Source: Terriglobia bacterium
Lineage (GTDB): Bacteria > Acidobacteriota > Terriglobia > UBA7540
Length of the DNA stretch: 64,000 nucleotides
Reading direction: 5' to 3'
Assembly: GCA_035712365.1 (NCBI GenBank)
Contig: DASTAW010000039.1
Coordinates: forward strand, 156,587 to 220,586
Of the stretch, positions 62,566-64,000 are shown piece after piece. The notes beneath the pieces are model-generated. The model was given only the letters and a program-made list of their open reading frames with translations. It did no database searches and was not told the origin of the DNA. The first letter of the stretch is position 1; the number at the start of each line of letters is the position of its first letter. A program made the position numbers and the translations under genes.

Positions 62566-62995
62566 GGTGTCCCTGCCGTTTCCATGCGTTCGCCAGCATC
62601 TCCGCTGCCAGACGCCGGTGACACTTTTCCGGGGTCGGCTCCGAGCAGAGCAACGCGATGTTTCCTTCAAACCCTTCCGGCCCGATGGCCGCCGGTAAGC
62701 CTCGCGCGCCCATTAATTCCGTATATGCCTTTTCATACGCGTCCCAGTCGCGAGTAGAGCGGTATGAGGTTCGTATTTCGGGGCTGGGCGCAAGGCGCGG
62801 CTCGTGGACGTATGCAATTCCCAGAAGACGGTCCAGGAAAAAGGCGACGTCAGGATACTTGGCGAAGCCCGAAAGTTGCCCTCCCCGGTTTTCACGCACG
62901 TCAATCACCATGCGGACTCGTGCGCCCTCGAGCAGCCGAAAGAACTCTTCAGCAGTTTTTTGCGTGAACCCGATTGTGTAAATATTGGAATGCAT
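62480..62995 (-). CDS. DUF488-family protein, copy 2
   Basis: A 171-residue DUF488 protein: IYTIGFTQKTAEEFFRLLE, VIDVRENRGG and ALLCSEPTPEKCHRRLAAEML, the family pattern IGxSx, DVR and CxE...CHR. ATG 62995 lies 7 bases after the end of the upstream DUF488 gene, so the two are coupled. The fold may bind nucleic acids or nucleotides; no activity is established as far as I know. A basic C-terminal tail (GRKRRGPKG) ends the protein. Confidence 0.85.
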   Translation of the reverse strand: MHSNIYTIGFTQKTAEEFFRLLEGARVRMVIDVRENRGGQLSGFAKYPDVAFFLDRLLGIAYVHEPRLAPSPEIRTSYRSTRDWDAYEKAYTELMGARGLPAAIGPEGFEGNIALLCSEPTPEKCHRRLAAEMLANAWKRQGHHVTVAHLVLEKAPQTGRKRRGPKGTDSV

Positions 62996-63002
62996 CTCGA
63001 CG

Positions 63003-63644
63003 CTACCAGCGCTCGACCAGGTGGGGATCAACTCGAAAAGCGAATTTCTTTGCCTGAAACGCTAAAGCCTTTTCAATAGCCTCGGCTCTGGCCTCAGGAA
63101 AAAGGGTGTTGGCAGCGACGTCTGCAAAGCCGGTGAAGCGAAGAAGGCGGTCTTCGGCTGCCTCCTGGGTTTCGATTTTCCGGTCCCTTCGAATGTGCAG
63201 CGGGCGCATGCCCATTGCCACTAGTTCCGGGCAGACCATCAGGAAGCGATGGCATTCGATGGGGTCTTCCTCGGCGCACATCAGCGCCAGACATCGCGTG
63301 CTGAGCTCCGCCTCGACACGCTCGATGCCCCGGCTGAAGGCATAGGATTTGCGGCAGGCGCGATAATTCACCACGCCATCCCGGTCGTAAGCGGCAGGAT
63401 CAGCAGGGCGGCCGCCCAGTTCCTCGCCAAGAAAAAGATAGCCCATGTCTTTCCCGTCCAGAATCTTTTCAAGTATTGAAGAGCTGAAGTGCGGAAACCG
63501 AACGCTCAGCGGCTGGCTGCGAACGTCAACCACCAGCTCGACATGGTGGGCGTCCAGCAGCCGTGTAAAGTCGGCGGCTTCCATTGAAGAATGTCCGACG
63601 GTGAACAAGGCGTGCTCACGCTCGCAAGAGGGAAGGGTGTTCAT
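63003..63644 (-). CDS. DUF488-family protein, copy 1
   Basis: A 213-residue DUF488 protein: FTVGHSSMEAADFTRLLDAH, VVDVRSQPLSVRFPHFS, GRPADPAAYDRDGVVNY and ALMCAEEDPIECHRFLMV. ATG 63644 is preceded by GAAGG; ATG 63662, with AAGGTGAAAC upstream, would add six residues. It is the first gene of the four-gene minus-strand cluster. Its C-terminal 60 residues (about RRDRKIETQEAAEDRLLRF) are an extension absent from copy 2. Function unknown; possibly a nucleic-acid-related sensor or effector (inference from neighbourhood). Confidence 0.86.
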   Translation of the reverse strand: MNTLPSCEREHALFTVGHSSMEAADFTRLLDAHHVELVVDVRSQPLSVRFPHFSSSILEKILDGKDMGYLFLGEELGGRPADPAAYDRDGVVNYRACRKSYAFSRGIERVEAELSTRCLALMCAEEDPIECHRFLMVCPELVAMGMRPLHIRRDRKIETQEAAEDRLLRFTGFADVAANTLFPEARAEAIEKALAFQAKKFAFRVDPHLVERW

Positions 63645-63662
63645 TTCATCGCCCTTCAACAT

Positions 63663-63843
63663 GTTTCACCTTCACCTGCGGGTATTCTCTCCCAACAATT
63701 TCACTTGATCGCGTCGCAACTATCATACGTCCTTCTCAATCGTGAAATCGAATGAAAAATCAGCCGTCACCGTACCTCCGGGCGCGCTATGGATTGCTTT
63801 GGTTTTTACGCTTTATCGCTTTGCGCGGGGGTGTGATAAACTG
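63663..63843. other. Divergent promoter region
   Basis: About 180 bases between the DUF488 operon (minus) and a Tat-signal gene (plus). AGGTGAAAC at the left edge belongs to the DUF488 gene. I could not place -35/-10 boxes with confidence. Confidence 0.35.
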
Positions 63844-64000
63844 ATGGCACAGATGAAAAATGGGGCGAAAACAGACCGGAAATCCGCGGCTTCCTTTCCG
63901 GCGGGAAGCCTTGCGGCCTGGCCAGGCGGCCACAATCAGCTCCGGGCCCGGCTTCAGGAACCACCCCGGCGCGACTCTGAGCTCAACCGCCGGGACTTCA
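63844..64000 (+). CDS. Tat-exported protein, N-terminal fragment (partial)
   Basis: The frame opens at ATG 63844 and runs past the window edge. The last visible residues are SELNRRDF, the start of a twin-arginine signal (RRDFL type as in other genes here). About 45 hydrophilic residues precede it, which is long for a Tat leader, so a later start (for example ATG 63853) is only a small change and a downstream start outside the visible part is possible. No domain is visible. Confidence 0.55.
   Translation, partial: MAQMKNGAKTDRKSAASFPAGSLAAWPGGHNQLRARLQEPPRRDSELNRRDF

Overview
The window is high-GC, gene-dense bacterial chromosome. No rRNA or other phylogenetic marker beyond alaS and lon is present, but the mix of families points to Acidobacteriota: Tat-exported NIPSNAP, Gfo/Idh/MocA and TIM-barrel proteins, winged-helix/TolB-propeller regulators, exported HExxH proteins, an alternative-complex-III-like operon, and several exported families I recognise only as hypothetical proteins of that phylum. 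The assignment is inference, and the genus is unknown. I see no prophage, CRISPR array or intact insertion sequence.

Layout. 1-3348: downstream part of an energy-conserving quinol oxidoreductase operon (molybdopterin subunit end, Fe-S subunit, NrfD, DUF3341, cytochrome c). 3539-7194: bicupin, Tat-exported sulfatase, exported hypothetical. 7786-12217 (minus): two response regulators, a PAS histidine kinase and two small receiver-like proteins. 13191-20408: CsbD, a DedA/VTT-like membrane protein, an ABC exporter, a PLD-family protein, a metallophosphatase and hypotheticals, then tRNA-Thr(CGU) at 20527-20599. 21189-25424: cell-wall enzymes (AMIN/Amidase_3 amidase, lytic transglycosylase). 26316-31334: alaS, a four-helix-bundle cassette, recX, pilT. 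31511-42319: PHP-like exported protein, ilvE, two tandem NIPSNAP proteins, SYLF protein, class I aldolase, Gfo/Idh/MocA oxidoreductase, TIM-barrel isomerase, CBS protein. 42486-51176: ClC channel with TPR protein, membrane PAS protein, exported O-methyltransferase, lon. 51955-59859: winged-helix/propeller regulator, two duplicated exported metalloprotease-like proteins, alpha/beta hydrolase, S8 peptidase. 60460-63662: an unusual minus-strand cluster (two DUF488 proteins, a probable dual-OB protein, and an ACP-ketosynthase III fusion). 63844-64000: start of a Tat-exported protein.

The most interesting signals are: (1) the DUF488/DUF488/dual-OB/ACP-KASIII operon, which combines probable nucleic-acid-related proteins with a self-contained fatty-acyl or polyketide condensing enzyme; (2) an identical hairpin that encloses the ribosome binding site and abuts the start codon of both duplicated metalloprotease-like genes; (3) at least four dispersed or structured repeat families between genes: a terminal-inverted-repeat element, a three-way-junction element, a K/N-rich 65-bp repeat, and a dead REP-associated transposase between two perfect 36-bp inverted repeats; and (4) an IVS-type four-helix-bundle gene bounded by inverted AT-rich repeats that supply the stop codons of both it and recX.

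All start codons, motif positions and alignments were read by eye. Functional names rest on family recognition from memory and no database search was run.
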